64,000 nt of DNA from Nitzschia sp. DOCU1 (Eukaryota > Bacillariophyta > Bacillariophyceae > Bacillariales > Bacillariaceae). The position numbers and the translations under genes were made by a program. The stretch covers positions 1,488,001 to 1,552,000 of the forward strand of contig OX595992.1 in NCBI GenBank assembly GCA_951394045.1, written 5' to 3'. This document shows positions 39,927-50,976 of this stretch, one piece after another; the first letter of the stretch is position 1; the number at the start of each line of letters is the position of its first letter. A model generated the notes under the pieces. The model had not been told where the DNA came from. It was given only the letters and a program-made list of their open reading frames with translations, and did no database searches.

Positions 39927-40502
39927 ACAACAATAATAAAAACATTACCATCACAATTTTTTCGGCTCTTATTTCTTGTTGTGGCACGCGTTTTTCGAAA
40001 AGGAACCATTATTGATGCATGTACAGGACTACTTTTGCTCTCGAATGAATGGATTGATGGTGCATAGATTCATTCCCCAAGAGTGGGTATCATACCCGAC
40101 TCTTCGAACGTCAAATGCATGAATCAAAACCTATAAAGCTCTAGTCTATTATTTCATATATGGGGTGAAAAGAGATAGTAACTTGCTTTCCTAGATTTTG
40201 ACCACTCATTTCGTTTTGCGTTTGTAGTAAAACTGCAGTAGTCTTTTTAGTCCAACATCAAAGGTTTTGATCGAACCAGTCATTTCCGCAGTCCTGATGC
40301 CCAAAACATGCGCGTGGATCGAACCAGTCATTTATGCCCGTCCTGCGTACGCGCGTCATTTTCTCTCGAAAGCCATCAAAACAGACGGCCTCTCGTGTCG
40401 TTTTGACGAGAGGAAACGAAGCCAAAGAAGATCCCTCCAATAACAGTCTCACTCCCATTTTGTTGCCCTTGACCCATCATACATACATAGATTTGGAGCG
40501 CC
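39927..40502. other. Intergenic region upstream of the ABCF gene
   Basis: Contains a 17-bp direct repeat GATCGAACCAGTCATTT at 40269-40285 and 40317-40333, 48 bp apart. No gene seen. Confidence 0.5.
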
Positions 40503-43384
40503 ATGACGAAGCATTGGACAGAAGAAGAGTTAGTGACGACCTTGAGTAGTGTCTTGCTGAAGGACAAAGCAATCGACGGCTTGGATGAAGACTTGGTGGC
40601 CTACATCTCCGGTTTGCTGTCATCGCAGCTTTTGGATGCCAAAGACGAAGACTCGGCACGAGAGATTCTAGACGAATCCATGATTCCCTTCTTGGACAGT
40701 GTCTCCTGCCCTCCCGAGTTGGTTCAAGCTGCCAAGGACGCAATCTTATCCAAGGCAGACGAGGCAGTCATGTCATCATCGGCCGATGCGACGGGGGGCA
40801 TTCGGAAACTCAATCAAGGTGTCGTGCAAATGTCATCCACATTGACAGATCAGGACGATGAAGAATCCAATCGTTACATGTGGGGAACGGGTGAGAAAAT
40901 CAAAGCCAATGCCAATGTACCGAAAGATGCTTACAGCGACAAGCAGTCCTCCAAGGATCGGCGCAAGCAACGGCAAGAACTTGAAAAGGCCAGACGAGAA
41001 CTGGCAGCACTTATGCAGCAAGATCAATCGTCCGCCAAAGCTGGTGTGTCGGTCATGTTGGTACCCACCGTCAAATCAAAAGAAAGGGATGTCAACTTGC
41101 AAGGTATCACGTTATCACTCGACAATGGAACACAACTTTTGGAACAAGGCGATCTCAAATTTACGTATCAACGACGTTATGGTCTTATCGGAGAGAATGG
41201 CGTCGGAAAGGTAAGTTGTTTGTTGTTGTGTGTCGGTCAGTTACTACTACATAGTATGAGCACTTGCCCACAACATGGAAACTCACCTTTTGATTATCAG
41301 ACTACATTGCTGAACAAGATAGCAAACTGGCAAGATTTAGCAGGATTCCCGCAGCATCTTCGGGTTTTGCACGTTCGACAAGAATTGCACACGGAAAGCG
41401 AGGAAACCACAGTAATACAAGCAGTTCTAGAAGCCGACGTTGAACGTCAAACTCTGTTGACACAAGAAAAAGAAATCCTTTCCCGTCTGGAAAACCAAGA
41501 AGAGGACGTTGTTGGTTCGGCTGCATTGAGCATTGAAGAGCGAAAGAAGAAACTGGCCGAGACTCAAAAACAAGACGGCAAATTCGCTGATGATCTAAAG
41601 CAGCTCAACGAGTTGTATGAACGGCTGCAGCTGTTGAATGCAGATACTGCGACCACTCGAGCAGCCACAATCCTGAGCGGCTTGCAATTCAGCCCGGACA
41701 TGCAAAACGCACCTATCAAAAGTCTGAGTGGAGGGTGGCGCATGCGTGTGGCCTTGGCAGCGGCGCTTTTGATCGAACCGGATATATTGATGTTGGTGAG
41801 TATTTTCTTTTAGGGTTAGGCCTTGCCTACCGTTACGGAATCACTTTGTCGCCGATTGACGGCAGGGATTGACTTTTTTCCTACATGTGCTCACGTCATT
41901 TCTCTCTGCAATAATACCATTGTTTTGATCCAAAGGACGAACCTACCAATCATCTTGTAAGTACTACTTGTTTCTTCGCCACCCCATGCTACACGCCATC
42001 TCGGACCATCTCACCTTTCTTCGTTCAACACTCAATACTGTAGGACTTGGAGGCGGTAATTTGGTTGGAACGATATCTGGTAGAATATCCGCATACTGTT
42101 ATTATCGTCAGTCACGATCGGGGCTTTTTGAACGAAGTTTGTACAGATACCATCGAATTCAAGCAAAAGAAACTCACCTGTACGTATGCAACAGAATATG
42201 GAAATTGAAAGTATTTCTGGCAGATTCGCTCACGTTTATGTATCTCTTCTCTTTCAGATTATCGCGGCAACTTTGACCTGTACGTCAAGTTGAGAGACGA
42301 GAAAATCAAAAACGCCGCTCGTGTGTATGAAGCCTACCAGATGAAACGTGCACACATGATGGAATTCATTGACAAATTCCGAGGTCAGTAAAGTTTCGCA
42401 GGGAGGGAATCGCTGTTACCCAAACCATTATTCTCACGTATTTTGTGGCAGCCAATGCCAAGCGCGCTACTATGGTGCAAAGTCGCATCAAGGCTGTGGA
42501 GAAAATGGACCTCGAAGCGCCAGAGCCGGTGGAGATGGATCAGACCTGGCGCTTTTCTATCCCATTCGCAGGTCCCCTTGGTCGACCAGTCATCTCGATT
42601 GATGACGTATCTTTTGACTACACGCCCGTGAAACCAGATGGCACCAAGAAGAAAGAGTCCGAGTACTTGCTGCAGAAGGTTAACTTTGGCGTCGATCTCG
42701 ACTCGAGGATTGCCATCTTAGGGGCAAATGGTCAAGGTAAGCGATGGTATGGTAATCGTGATCAATTGAGTTGGTGGTAGCCATTAACATATTTCCATCT
42801 CTGATTTCTCAGGCAAAACAACACTCTTGAATATTGTCATGGGCAAGTTGCGGCCTCTCAGTGGATCGTGTTCTGTGAATCCTGGACTGCGCATTGCCCA
42901 CTTCAGCCAACAGCACGCGACGAACTTCGACCTCGCACTCTCCGCCGTTGAGAACATGCTGAATACATTTGACGGAACCGAAGACCAAGAAATGCGAACA
43001 TTTTTGGGAAAGTTCCAGATTCAAGGAAACGACGCTTTGAAACCCATGGGGCTGTTGAGTGGAGGACAGAAGAGTCGAGTCGCATTTGCTGCTTTGGCTT
43101 TCAAGCGGCCGCATGTGTTGATCATTGACGAAGGTAGCAACCACTTGAGTATGGATGCTGTCGATGCTCTAGTAGAGGCTGTTAAGGACTTTGGAGGCGG
43201 TATCCTTGTGGTATCACACGATTCTCACTTTGTTTCGCAAACTTGTACGGAGCTTTGGGTGGTTGAAAACGGCAGGGCTACCCGGTTCCGAGGAACATTC
43301 CAAGATTACAAGGAATACACCGCCGAAAAGACAAAGAAACGAATTGAGGAAAGTGTGAAGCGGCTCTCAACTATAAATAACTAG
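40503..43384 (+). CDS. GCN20: ABCF-family ATPase (GCN20/ABCF3 type), seven exons
   Basis: Exons 40503-41210, 41301-41795, 41936-41956, 42044-42179, 42258-42383, 42452-42736 and 42813-43384 join to 780 residues. An N-terminal helical domain of ~120 residues resembles GCN20/ABCF3, which help activate Gcn2 on ribosomes. NBD1 has Walker A GENGVGKTT split by intron 1, LSGGWRMRVALA and Walker B DILMLDEPTNHLD assembled over three exons. The linker arm is Lys/Arg-rich. NBD2 has GANGQGKTT, LSGGQKSRVAFA and a changed Walker B/D-loop, DEGSNHLSMDAVD. No membrane segments, as expected for ABCF. The 90-bp first intron is in frame without a stop, so its retention would insert 30 residues in Walker A. Confidence 0.92.
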
Positions 43385-43828
43385 ACACTTGAGCATTCCA
43401 ATGAAGGCTGCTGGCCAGTCAGGCAAAATCAGGGTCAAACATTCACATTTTGCTCAATCTTAGTTGTCTTGAGTTTGGTGCAACGCAACCATTTCGTAGA
43501 AGGTCTGCCCTGACGAAAACAAGGAGCAGGGGACTACTGTGTGAAAATACTTCTCCTGCCGAAGCTGGCCGATTTTTAGTAGTAGTAAGAACTAGACAAT
43601 GACTAATTCGACTCGGCCCACTCGTATGTCCCTCGTACGTCATGAATAGTTTGCTCTCGGCCAGCCAAATCGTAGGCAAGATATTTGATGCCAACCGACC
43701 TTTTGCGCAGCATTTCATTCATCCAAAGAACGAAAGCGATCTCTGCCTTTATAATAGAAGTCACCATACTGTTCTGAAAGTACCAAACGACGCTTACTGT
43801 CTTCTAAGTGTCTAGTAGCTGCGTCAAG
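43385..43828. other. Intergenic, 444 bp
   Basis: Lies between ABCF and the WKF gene. A minus-strand frame at 43443-43718 has no protein-like features. TTTTTAGTAGTAGTAAG at about 43574-43590. Confidence 0.45.
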
Positions 43829-44431
43829 ATGGTTGCAAAGTCAAAGAAAGCGCATAAGAAAAAGAAGATCAGCAAACATGTTTTGATGGCGCGAGAGGGC
43901 AAGGCGGCCGTGGAAGAAGGCAAGGCTGGAGACGTGGTTGAAACCCCACCAACGAATACATCATCAGCGTCGGCTGGAGGAAGGCGAAAGAAGAAGAAAA
44001 ATCGGCATGTTAAGGACCCGAGCGAAGCTGCATCCTACCTTGAAGGCTGGAATGAAAGCAGAAAGGGAAAATCTGGGTGGAAATTTTCCAAGAATACGCA
44101 ATCGTGGCTCATTCGCCACATGTACGAAGCAGATAAAATACCGAAAGGCGTATTCTCGCTCCTACTTGAATATCTCGCTGGAATCGAGGGCAAGGCCACC
44201 AAATCATGGATCCGGTCCGAAGCCTCTCGACGAGCACTGCGCTACAAAAACTATGAAAAGAAAGAAGAGAGTCAGTCAGATATCAAAGACGAAAATGTCT
44301 CGGAAGAGCAGACGAAAGAAACCACTGAAGACGAGCGGGAAGATGAAGCTAGGTGGCAAAAGTTGAGTGACCACGACAAGCGAAAAGAGTACAAGCGCGC
44401 TCGCAAGATCCTCGAAACTGTCACAGACTAG
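43829..44431 (+). CDS. WKF-domain protein (C7orf50-like)
   Basis: 200 residues from ATG 43829. The N-terminal ~60 residues are Lys-rich (KSKKAHKKKKISKH, RRKKKKNRH), suiting a nucleolar protein. The WKF domain follows: YLEGWNESRKGKSGWKFSKNTQSWLIRHMYEADKIPKGVFSLLLEYLAGIEGKA, with the W-K-F signature. The tail is charged. Human C7orf50 is nucleolar, with proposed links to ribosome biogenesis; the exact role is unknown. Confidence 0.85.
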   Translation: MVAKSKKAHKKKKISKHVLMAREGKAAVEEGKAGDVVETPPTNTSSASAGGRRKKKKNRHVKDPSEAASYLEGWNESRKGKSGWKFSKNTQSWLIRHMYEADKIPKGVFSLLLEYLAGIEGKATKSWIRSEASRRALRYKNYEKKEESQSDIKDENVSEEQTKETTEDEREDEARWQKLSDHDKRKEYKRARKILETVTD

Positions 44432-46146
44432 TCCCAACACCACCAGATGTTCGCACCTTCTGTCGACACGTTTTTATTGACTGATACGGAATTCTCGTCT
44501 TCGTTTCAAACGACGAGGTATGGTTGACCCCGTGGCCACAGAACACTCAGAGAAGGTGGCCGATTTTAATGACATCCTTCGAATTGCACACACTAGGTAC
44601 TCATTTCTCTGGCGCCAATGCTTTCGTTGGAAACTTTCGATTCAAAATGACTGGAATCCACGAGGAGGATACCGTGAAAGTATGAAGCAAACCTGACGGG
44701 GTAAGGGTTATCGACCTTTTCGTTATTCTGCTGGGGTTGCACATAGTATTGAAACGGCATCATATTACTATAAATACTGCTATGTCGTCGGGAGAGCTAC
44801 GGTGTAGTAAATTTGGTCCTTAGCATCTTCAGATTACCCATCGACAGGCGCATGAACAGGGGGCGGAAAGTCGTTTCTTTGTACTTGCTAGGAATAGCTA
44901 TGTACTGGTGATAAACGAGCGACATGAGGCCTAGGACGATCCGCTTGCTGGGATCAGAACTACTCTAGTACGGTACAGGTCACCCAACCAAAGCTCCGTC
45001 GTGATCCAAGATCTTTGGGTAAAGTTGTAAAATAGATTTGATTTGCTTCCCAGTTCCTGTGAGGAACCAAGCAGTTTCTCTTTGCCGTACCAGGTACCTG
45101 GTAAAATAAGGTATGACGAGTGAGTCGAGTCATTCGTTCATCACTCATTGTTGTGCGGTCGTTGTTGTCGATATTTTGACTCATAACCTATCTAAGCATC
45201 ACGAATTTCTGCGCGAACAAAATAATCGCATGGCCCGGCGGGCCGAGGAAAGGAGGAAACACGACCGCCCGCCTGTCGTCGTCGTCCGTCTTTGCGATCG
45301 CCGATGGTCCCCCCGAACCCCCCCACAAGCAAGATTCGATTGGTTCTCTCGCACATTACTTGGGGTGAGAATCAGCAGCAGAGGGTAAAAGAAAAGGATT
45401 ATCCTGACAATCATGGTAGGTCCTCTTTCGAAGTGAAGGATGGTCTTCGACCGAAAGGCGTCAGAATTCTTTCTTCGTCATGTTGATGTGTTGAAGGAAT
45501 CTCCCAAATCGGTTTTTCTCGTTTTTCGCGTCTGTCGTTCCTTCGTGCGTAAGTTTGCAGTTCTTGGCTTCGCTTGCCGTTCTCCCGATTCAAAACCATC
45601 CAATCAGCAAAGAGAATGATGATGACTGTATCCGACATAAAGGGGACTTCTTGTTAAACGCGACCATGGTGTTCGTCATGGATGTTCTGCTTCCAATTGG
45701 CATCTTCCTTGAAGGCCCCGTTGGGTATCTTGGACATGATCACACTGACACCAGCATCGGTGACGTCATGGTTCTCGTCGAATGGACGCCGCGCCAATTT
45801 AATTGGACGGCTGTCATAATTCTGCCACCAACGTAGGATAGGATGCGATTGGTAGCTCGTGGTGTTGATGAACCCATCAGCGAACGCACTTTGCACTTAT
45901 CCCAAAAGGCAATCGGGCAGGGGCTCTCCTTTTGCGCGGTAGCATTTTAGCATTCTGCTTGTTTGGCTGACATTCAACTTCTCCACCGCCCCACAACTAC
46001 TACCGCTAATACCTTGTGACAAGTTTTCAGGAATCACCAACCGATAGCGTTCCTGTGTCAGGACATTCGTTCATCCCCTCATTGAGGACTCACATCTGCT
46101 TGCTTCCCACTTTGCCCTTTCCCATCATTCCATCGCAATAACAACA
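44432..46146. other. Longest gene-free stretch (1.7 kb), upstream of the CCT-domain gene
   Basis: Short frames only; none has a convincing domain. It contains the perfect 16-bp palindrome TACCAGGTACCTGGTA at 45088-45103, and ACTATAAATACTG at 44769-44781. The T/C-rich 46030-46140 stretch before the ATG is probably the 5' UTR of the CCT gene. A noncoding RNA or missed small exons cannot be excluded. Confidence 0.5.
45088..45103. promoter_or_regulatory. Palindrome TACCAGGTACCTGGTA
   Basis: A perfect 16-bp palindrome that contains the 10-mer GTACCTGGTA in both orientations. The same 10-mer occurs at 9639, 56494 and 56575, all intergenic. Function inferred. Confidence 0.45.
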
Positions 46147-47440
46147 ATGTCTCAGACTATCATAAACATGGTGAACGCCATGTACTCTCACCAGCCACAC
46201 CCGCAACATGATACTGATGATCGACTGGATGCCGCCAAAGCACTACTTGGTGTCTCCCCTAACTGTGTGGTTGATAACGGTTCGGGATCCCTTTTTGGTT
46301 CACGAGACCCCGCAGCTGCACATACCACAGTGCAAGATGCATCCTCGGGTGATGATTGGTCTGGCGCCCTCCCTGCATCGGACGGGGATTTCTCTTTCCG
46401 GCGCAGCCGGTCAGACTCTGCTGGTTTGGAGGCCTTGGCGTTCCTGGCAACCAAAGAGCAAGCCACAATGGCGGAGGCCGAGTCTGCCTCTACGCCGTCG
46501 GCTGCTGCATTGTGGGAATTATCAAGCTCGGAGCTCGAGAACAGAAAACCGCTTGTTGCCAGTGCCGTTTCATCGTCTTCATGTTCATCGGATGATGACG
46601 AGACTATGCCCCCTCCGCCGCCGCGTCGAGGGACCACACGTCGGCGAAGCGTCTCTAATCCTGAGGGGATGGAGAAGTACGCGCCAAGGGAGTCAGGCCG
46701 CCTCCGATTTGTACTGCCAGCATCAATCCTAGAAGAGGAACTGGCAGAAGCAAGTGCCGCGATGAAGGCAAAACAAGAACAGGAAGCAGAGGATGAACAA
46801 GAAGAGATCGAAGAACCTGAGGAGGTCGAGGAGGACGAAGAGAACTTGGACCAGGACGAGCTGTTACGGCGCGCCCGATCCAGACTACTCGAAGACTTGA
46901 GCGAAGTAAGCTTGAACGGAGCAAAGGGAATCTTGACTCTGCCACATACACTAGACAAGTACAAGGAGGTAAGCCTACAGCCTACTGTGAAAGATAGCTT
47001 AGCGAGTCGCTTGGTGTCAACCAGACCTCTAACCCTCAGCCCACCTTGACAACCAGGTCTATAACAAGAACGGCCGTGTTGGAATCTACACTCAAGCTGA
47101 AAGATCTGCTATCATCGCACGATTTCATGATAAGAGAACTCGTCGGGTATGGAACAAAAAGATCCGGTACAACTGCCGGAAGAGTCTTGCCGATCGCCGA
47201 ATGCGAGTCAAGGGACGGTTTGTGAAGCGCTCCACGGAGCAACAAGCCAAGCTAGCCGCAGCAAACATGCCGGACACTATTCACGAGGATGAAAAGTTTG
47301 TGTCGCCCGAGTCTTCGGAAGTGGAAGAGGTGGCGGATGATAAGGACGAAGAGATGCCCGATATCAACGACCCGGATGCCGGATTTTGCCCCACCGACGA
47401 TCAGCCCTTCCGACGACTTCGCCGCCATACCATCACATGA
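46147..47440 (+). CDS. CCT-domain protein (CONSTANS-like C-terminal domain), two exons
   Basis: Exons 46147-46968 and 47057-47440 (88-bp intron, GAG|GTAAGC ... CCAG|GTC) give 401 residues. The first exon encodes a Ser-rich and acidic, disordered region with a polyproline patch. The second carries the CCT domain, QAERSAIIARFHDKRTRRVWNKKIRYNCRKSLADRRMRVKGRFVKR, nearly complete at about 288-330, then an acidic tail ending RRLRRHTIT. CCT domains bind DNA with NF-Y partners and act in light, clock and flowering control in plants; diatoms have several. There is no B-box or response-regulator domain. A transcriptional-regulator role is inferred. Confidence 0.88.
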
Positions 47441-47736
47441 CAGCCAACTTTTGAGCAGAGTGGTCTCTTCTTGCGACAAACTCGGCTAAAAATATTGGGA
47501 TAGCTATTTTGACTTTTTATTCACTTCATTTGGCGAAGTGGCCGCGTTCTAATAATGCTCTCCGTTAGTTTTGGATTTGATTTCTCTCTATGACTGTAGA
47601 TGATAGACGTGATACGGTATGGATGTCTACAGTAACTCACGGGACGCTGGTCGATGTAACTTGGAAATAACTTCTCCCTGTAGTCGTAGTACGCCAGGGT
47701 ATACCGATCACTCTAGCTAGAGGGTGTTATGACCGC

Positions 47737-49174
47737 TTATGTCGCCGCCTTTTCTATCTTGTTGACAGACTTCACAACCCCGACTGCCACCGTCCGCCGC
47801 AGATCTCGGACTGCGAATCTACCCAGTGCAGGGAAGTCAGTGAAGGATTCTACGCAAAGTGGCTTGGTGGGCACCAATTCCACTATGCACGCATCCCCAG
47901 ACTCGACGTACTCTGGGTTTACCTCCAGTGTCTTTCCGGTCCGACGATCCATCTTCTCCTTTATTTTGGCAAATGTGCATGGGACGTGGGCTGTGTGCAC
48001 GTCAATGGTCGGCGTGTATCCATTTCGAATCTTCCCAGGAAAATCCATAATGATGATTTGAGCTTCAAAACTTGTCACACCTGCAGCCGGCTCATTGTCA
48101 GCATCTGACGCAACGTATCCTCGTCGTAAATCTGACAGGGCAACGTTGTCGCAGTTGAAACCAACATTGTCTCCAGGAATCGCTTGGGACAATTGCTCGT
48201 GATGCATTTCGACCGATTTTACCTCCCCGACAATGCCGACAGGAGCAAATAAAGCGTTCATACCTGGTTTGATGATTCCAGTCTCAACACGACCTACGGG
48301 TACAGTCCCGATTCCGCCGATTTTATACACATCCTGCAGTGGGATACGCAAGGGCTTTTCGGATGCCCGTTTAGGCGGCGTCACATTGTCGAGTGCCTCC
48401 AATAGATGCGGCCCCTCATACCAGGGCATTTTTGTGGACTTTTCTGTTATATTTTCTCCCGACCATCCAGAAATTGGGACAAATGGAATCTTCATGGGCT
48501 TGTATCCGATCTTCTTCAGATATGCAGCACACTCTGACTTGACTTCCTTATATCGCGCCTCGGAAAAGTTTACTGTACTATCATCCATTTTGTTCAAGGC
48601 CACAATCATCTGTTTGACTCCCAGTGTATACGCCAGTAGTGCATGCTCTCGGGTCTGCCCATCCTTGGCCATTCCCACCTCAAAACCTCCATGAGAAGCG
48701 TCCACGACCAACAACGCCACGTCGGCTTGCGAAGCACCCGTCACCATGTTCTTGATAAAATCGCGGTGACCCGGGGCATCGATAATGGTAAAATTATAAT
48801 TGGCGCTATCAAACTTCCAATGCGCAAGGTCAATGGTAACTCCACGTTCACGTTCCGCTTTGAGATTATCCAATACCCATGCGAATTTGAAGGATCCCTT
48901 GCCCATCTCTTGGGCTTCCTTTTCGTACTTTTCCACCGTCTTTTGATCAATACCTCCACATTTGTAAATCAAATGCCCCGTTGTGGTAGATTTCCCTGAC
49001 AAAGTAGCAATGAAAGAAGTGAGGTACAATGTAATTTAGACCCTGAAAAAAGTCAGCAGCTTTTCCCGAATCGGGTAGCTGCCGATCGATCTTTTTGAAA
49101 AGATCCAGTTACTTACCAGCGTTGACGTGGCCGATGACCACGAGCGAAATATTCGACTTTGACTCTTGGACCAT
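47737..49174 (-). CDS. EEF1A: Divergent translation elongation factor eEF1A (EF-1alpha), two exons
   Basis: Exons 49174-49117 and 48995-47737 (121-bp intron) give 438 residues. G1 [14 protein letters not shown] is split by the intron; G3 DAPGHRDF, G4 NKMD and G5 ISGW are intact, as are domain 2/3 blocks such as [30 protein letters not shown] and [20 protein letters not shown]. It is EF-1alpha, not the EFL paralogue. It departs from the norm: Asn replaces Asp in GHVD, about a dozen residues usually found between PWF(K)G and TLLEALD are missing, and the Lys-rich C-terminal tail is absent. Divergent EF-1alpha genes coexisting with EFL are known from diatoms and other protists, so a specialised role is plausible. 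Confidence 0.9.
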
Positions 49175-49565
49175 GGTAACTTTAGATCGATGCGAACTGG
49201 ATTGAAATAGAGTTTAGTCTTCAGACCGACGATAGCTATTGCATTCATTGGAATGAGGGCTGTCCCATCCAACTCGGCGGCTGAAAACCGCCAATGGACG
49301 GGGGCGTTTTGCCGCGAGGATCACGAAAGATGCTTCTTCCGCCGGCGGGCGGGCGGGGGGGGATCACAGTCGATGACTCATTCGACTTACTTCGCCTGCC
49401 AGACGGAGAGACCTCTCCCACCAACCATTCTGCTTCCATCTCTTTTGCCTCTGCCAAAATCAGGTGCCAAGGAAAGAAAAACTCAGCACACCCACTTTTC
49501 CATAAAGGACTCTAGCTTGAGGTGGTCCTATTTATTCTTTCAGCATAGTCTCTCTCTTTTAGAAA
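49175..49565. other. Divergent promoter region between eEF1A and SLX9-like genes
   Basis: 391 bp between two start codons, with a G/C-rich patch (CGGGCGGGCGGGGGGGG at about 49342-49358). No further signal recognised. Confidence 0.5.
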
Positions 49566-50204
49566 ATGCCAAAGGTCGGAAAGAACACAAAACTGAGTCG
49601 AGTGGCACGGCGTGTTGCCTCGGAACCTCTGCCGACGCCGCTGGCGGCATCCGCAGTTTCGAAGGATGACCCAACGACGAAACACGACGATGACGAACCA
49701 AACACACCCGAAGGACAAGCACTGAGTCGGGGTCAACGAAAGCGACAAGCCAAGCGGGATCAGTTTTTGAAGAAGGAAAAGATGATCCTTTCGACGTTGA
49801 TGCTCCAAAAGCGGGAAGAACAAAAAGGACGTATTGACGGTTTGGATGCCATTCGAGAGGCACTCTTGGATACCACCAAAACTTCATCTACCAAGGAAGA
49901 GACCAAAGACGCCCACCAACCCACGTATGGAACGAATCGCGCCAAGAAGGCGTTGATGACCAGTGAAATCGAGCGCATGAATCTGGTATTGGAGCACCCG
50001 GCATTCAAGGCAGACCCGTTCGGAACGCTCCAAGAACATTTAAAGAATACCTTGGCCGAGCAAAAGGAGAAAAGAGAAAAAGATTCAATAAAGAAAGCAG
50101 AAGAGGATAAACTCAAGAAAGAGGCCAAGAAGCAAGAGAAGAAAGAGCGATTACAAGGAGTCTCGAAGAGTCGCAAAAAGTACAGGCCCCGAAGGTGTCG
50201 ATAA
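49566..50204 (+). CDS. SLX9: SLX9-like ribosome biogenesis protein
   Basis: 212 residues. The order resembles SLX9/FAM207A: basic N terminus (MPKVGKNTKLSR), the LSRGQRKRQAKRDQFLKKEK signature, then EIERMNLVLEHPAFKADPFGTLQEHLKNTL and a Lys/Glu-rich tail ending RKKYRPRR. In yeast Slx9 joins pre-40S particles and assists ITS1 processing in the nucleolus. The assignment rests on these two short motifs, so it is moderate. Single exon; its 3' end lies 31 bp from the ADAT2 3' end. Confidence 0.65.
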   Translation: MPKVGKNTKLSRVARRVASEPLPTPLAASAVSKDDPTTKHDDDEPNTPEGQALSRGQRKRQAKRDQFLKKEKMILSTLMLQKREEQKGRIDGLDAIREALLDTTKTSSTKEETKDAHQPTYGTNRAKKALMTSEIERMNLVLEHPAFKADPFGTLQEHLKNTLAEQKEKREKDSIKKAEEDKLKKEAKKQEKKERLQGVSKSRKKYRPRRCR

Positions 50205-50235
50205 TCGATGAGATGATCAGGTCCACAGATATCTA

Positions 50236-50976
50236 TTATTCGTAGGGCTCTTTTCTTTTTCTCTTGTCGTCAGGAGCATGAAAATTTTCGCGGTCGTAGA
50301 ATGATCGAAGAAGTGTGATTGCTTCATCTTCCAACACCCCACTTTGAATTTCGTATCCCAAGCTCTTTCCACAATTATCATCATTGTCAACCCTCTCCTC
50401 TGCTTTATGCAAATCTAGTAGGGAACCGCAGCCTCCAAATCGATCATTTTTGCATCCATACACAACCCGTTTGATCCCCACAGTGGCGAGAGCTGCCGCA
50501 CACATTATGCAAGGCTCGCAAGTTACGTATAGGCAGCAATGCCGAAAAATGTCAGCACACCTGAGCTCTTCCCTTTGATTGTTCCTCCATCCAAATGAAT
50601 TCTTCCAATGAGTGGGATCCTCGGGTACATTGATCCACTTATCCTCCCATAATTCCTCCCTAGCTTGCCGGACAGAATCAGGGACTGCGACACCAACGGC
50701 ATTTCCTTTGGTGCCAGCGGACGGTGGCAAACGTAGCTGATCCGTTGATGCACTTTCTGTCAATAGCCGATCAATGGCAACGATTTCAGCATGTCGAGTG
50801 GCGTCCCTCGTGGCATTCACTTGGTTGGCGCCGTGCGAGATGACGACGCTGTCGCCATCCGGCACCAACTTGTGGTTGCGAAGCACAATGACACAACCGA
50901 CTGGGACTTCTCCCACTTTCAGGGCCCCCTCTGCAACCTTCAATGCCTGCTTCATATACAACTCATCATCTTCCAT
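50236..50976 (-). CDS. ADAT2: tRNA adenosine deaminase, ADAT2/Tad2 type
   Basis: The catalytic subunit that, with ADAT3, converts A34 to inosine in tRNA anticodons. 246 residues from ATG 50976. Start YMKQALKVAEGALKVGEVPVGCVIV, then catalytic HAE (H62, E64) and CEPCIMC (C156, C159) with AAALATVGIKRVVYGCKNDRFGGCGS, all diagnostic. The spacing between HAE and PCxxC is ~91 residues instead of ~27 in bacterial TadA, owing to an insertion of ~65 residues. The frame is open upstream to a TTG at 51114 without any ATG, so the shorter start is used. Confidence 0.92.
   Translation of the reverse strand: MEDDELYMKQALKVAEGALKVGEVPVGCVIVLRNHKLVPDGDSVVISHGANQVNATRDATRHAEIVAIDRLLTESASTDQLRLPPSAGTKGNAVGVAVPDSVRQAREELWEDKWINVPEDPTHWKNSFGWRNNQREELRCADIFRHCCLYVTCEPCIMCAAALATVGIKRVVYGCKNDRFGGCGSLLDLHKAEERVDNDDNCGKSLGYEIQSGVLEDEAITLLRSFYDRENFHAPDDKRKRKEPYE

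Noticed and set aside
45113..45388. 91-codon frame in the 1.7-kb gap
   Set aside because: Low-complexity VVVV/RR composition without domain; considered noncoding.
46188..46964. 258-codon minus-strand Ser-rich frame
   Set aside because: Mirror of the acidic, Ser-rich first exon of the CCT-domain gene; low complexity only.
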